Origin: Candidatus Aminicenantes bacterium UBA6228
GTDB lineage: Bacteria; Acidobacteriota; Aminicenantia; Aminicenantales; Saccharicenantaceae
Assembly (NCBI GenBank): GCA_002441005.1
Contig: DJWO01000014.1
Location: 339,693-403,692 of the forward strand
Direction of reading: 5' to 3'
Length of the DNA stretch: 64,000 bases
Of this stretch, positions 62,501 through 64,000 are shown piece after piece. Every line of letters begins with the position of its first letter. Positions within the stretch are counted from its first letter, which is position 1. Under the pieces are notes generated by a model. That model saw only the letters and a program-made list of their open reading frames with translations. It did not search any database and was not told the origin of the DNA. A program made the translations under genes and the position numbers.

Positions 62501-63958
62501 TTTGATGAAGACAGGGTCTTTTTTCGGCCCTGGCTCTTTGACTTCCAGGCCTTTGATTCTGGCTCCCTCGACATCATCCATCACGATGGCTCGCCTGTAA
62601 TCTTTCTTTTCGGCCACCAGCTTGATATTCTCCATGGTCAGGTTTTTCACATGCCTGAGATAAAAGCCCCAGGCCGGCAGTTCCTTGAACATGGAAAACT
62701 CGGGATAATTAGACGGTAGCTCCGGCACTTTATCCAGCTCATCCAGACCGACCCGGGCAAAATTTGGATCGCCTCCACCAGGGTGATGAATTTCAATATT
62801 TTTCAGGGTAATATCTTCAACCGGCGCTCCTGGCAGTCCGACGATCGATGAAGGCGAAATATTTCGCGGCTGATGTTCCCATGGCCCCTCATAGTTATAA
62901 CCGGCATCAGGCTTGGTCGCCGGCACTTCAGCATAAACATTAGAAATAGAGATGTTTTGCATCCTTCCCTTTTTCCCCGGCTGCCAGCGCTCACCTATCC
63001 TCAGAAAAATCACATTGCCAGTATTAATCGACTTAAGCCCGTCAACCACCACATCTTCGACAAATCCGCCGTCCACCGCCGCCATAGTTATAGCCGACCG
63101 GTAAGTGTCATAGACTATATTATTGATAATCCTGATATTTTTAAACCCGCCCAGCGAGGCTGTCCCGAACTTTATCCCGTTGGCACTGGTTCGCACCACA
63201 TTATCGTGGATATAGACATTCTGGCAGATGGCATTTTTGTCATGAGATTTAAGGCAAATACCATCGTCGGCCGCATCAATATATAAATTGGCCACCTCGA
63301 CCGTATCGCAATCTACTATATCCACACCGTCGTTATTCCAGTAGGATTTGCTGTCGATGATAAGGTTCTTTATGACTACATTCCGGCACTGATCATACTG
63401 CTGGTTCCAGCTGGCCGGATCCTTTAAAGTGATGCCTTCGATCCTCACCCCTGTGCATCGCCAGAAATAGATATTCTGCGGCCGGATAGCTTCCCGCGGC
63501 CGATCATTGCGGAGTGGATCTTCCACCAGCCCTTTATGGATGAGATCAACCAGATTATTGGCCACCGTAAATCCCTGCCCGTCGATTACGCCTCCCTCTC
63601 CTGTTATTCCCACGTTTTCCTGCTCTAAGGCAAAAATCAAAGCCGTCCAGTTATGCTGGGTATCATAATCAAAAGGGTTTGGCGAGCCGACGAGGACTGC
63701 TCCCTCCAGCAGATGAATCGTCACACCGGACTTAAGATAAATCGTCCCGGTCAGGTACCTGCCGACATCAAAGACCAGTCTGCCCCCACCCTTTTCGTGG
63801 ATAAAATCAATAGCTTTCTGAATCGAGCGGGTATTAAGAGTTGTACCATTTGATTTGATTCCAAATAGCGAAGCCTTGTAATCTTTAGCCTCCTCCGCTC
63901 CCTTGAGAGGCAGCAGCATTAGCGTTAGTAACATAATACAGATTATTGCTCTTTTCAC
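62489..63958 (-). CDS. GH28-like (polygalacturonase-family) right-handed beta-helix protein
   Basis: 489 residues, secreted (signal peptide ~1-20 from GTG 63958, which has AAGGAAAGGG just upstream). A pectate-lyase/GH28 helix: FGIKSNGTTLNTRSIQKAI, NNDGVDIVDC (NTD-like), DDGICLKS (the catalytic Asp pair) and, where GH28 enzymes have GHG, SANGIKFGT; the histidine is lost. Most catalytic acids remain, so it may act on a galacturonide-type or other glycan. The final residues come from repeat copy 2, so the native C-terminus may have been altered. Confidence 0.85.
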   Translation of the reverse strand: MKRAIICIMLLTLMLLPLKGAEEAKDYKASLFGIKSNGTTLNTRSIQKAIDFIHEKGGGRLVFDVGRYLTGTIYLKSGVTIHLLEGAVLVGSPNPFDYDTQHNWTALIFALEQENVGITGEGGVIDGQGFTVANNLVDLIHKGLVEDPLRNDRPREAIRPQNIYFWRCTGVRIEGITLKDPASWNQQYDQCRNVVIKNLIIDSKSYWNNDGVDIVDCDTVEVANLYIDAADDGICLKSHDKNAICQNVYIHDNVVRTSANGIKFGTASLGGFKNIRIINNIVYDTYRSAITMAAVDGGFVEDVVVDGLKSINTGNVIFLRIGERWQPGKKGRMQNISISNVYAEVPATKPDAGYNYEGPWEHQPRNISPSSIVGLPGAPVEDITLKNIEIHHPGGGDPNFARVGLDELDKVPELPSNYPEFSMFKELPAWGFYLRHVKNLTMENIKLVAEKKDYRRAIVMDDVEGARIKGLEVKEPGPKKDPVFIKKGT

Positions 63959-64000
63959 TGACCCTTTCCTTCTAAACCGAACAAATCCTGACCTATTTTA

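Overview
The window comes from a Gram-negative (diderm), probably anaerobic, peptide-fermenting bacterium. The signs are TonB-dependent receptors, an LpxR-type outer-membrane protein, type IV pilus/type II secretion genes, an EtfAB pair whose alpha subunit carries two [4Fe-4S] clusters, and many peptide genes (OPT and POT transporters, M1 and M29 peptidases, isoaspartyl dipeptidase, amino-acid permease). Receptors of the carboxypeptidase-regulatory/Oar type, NtrC-like regulators and the general gene style suggest an Acidobacteriota-like lineage, with Candidatus Aminicenantes as my best guess. That placement is inference; no rRNA, tRNA, CRISPR array or intact transposase was seen.

Layout. 1-2.4 kb: pilus/secretion ATPase (cut by the window edge) and its GspF/PilC platform. 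2.6-5.4 kb: XRE regulator with a degenerate ImmA-like domain, then an ARPP-1-like gene. 5.5-10.1 kb: small secreted protein, a large PDZ/7TM/GAF/PAS histidine kinase and its NtrC-type sigma-54 activator. 10.1-14 kb: M1-like peptidase, speD and an Lrp regulator divergent from glnA. 15.6-27.2 kb: a conserved housekeeping run (site-2 protease, trpS, scpA, scpB, ispH, rpsA, HU, HIT, PpiD-like chaperone) ending in an OPT transporter and an M29-like aminopeptidase.

27.4-33.1 kb is the most unusual part. Two small secreted Cys-containing peptides, clearly related to each other and each behind a near-consensus sigma-54 promoter, bracket genes for a secreted beta-propeller, a secreted CxxC thioredoxin-like protein, a TonB-dependent receptor and a protein resembling a cofactor-less sulfite-oxidase fold. 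The first peptide has a twin CX6C layout; the second keeps only the inner Cys pair. I know of no described system with this composition.

33-47.5 kb: a membrane-anchored alpha/alpha-barrel protein, etfBA, a sigma-54-driven Oar-like TonB receptor with candidate enhancer dyads, a VWA-like protein, a TPR protein, a PatB/MalY aminotransferase, a TrmJ-like methyltransferase and an APC permease. 47.5-64 kb: LpxR-like protein, POT transporter, acyltransferase, a decayed TPR lipoprotein gene, an ECF sigma/anti-sigma/TonB operon, iadA, nhaC, a second sigma-54 activator, and two tandem beta-barrel-like paralogs between two copies of a short repeat. One repeat copy supplies the stop codon of a GH28-like gene.

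The genes describe a cell that imports and hydrolyses peptides, handles the resulting amino acids (glutamine synthetase, Lrp, aminotransferase, ETF) and controls surface uptake systems through sigma-54 and an ECF sigma factor.
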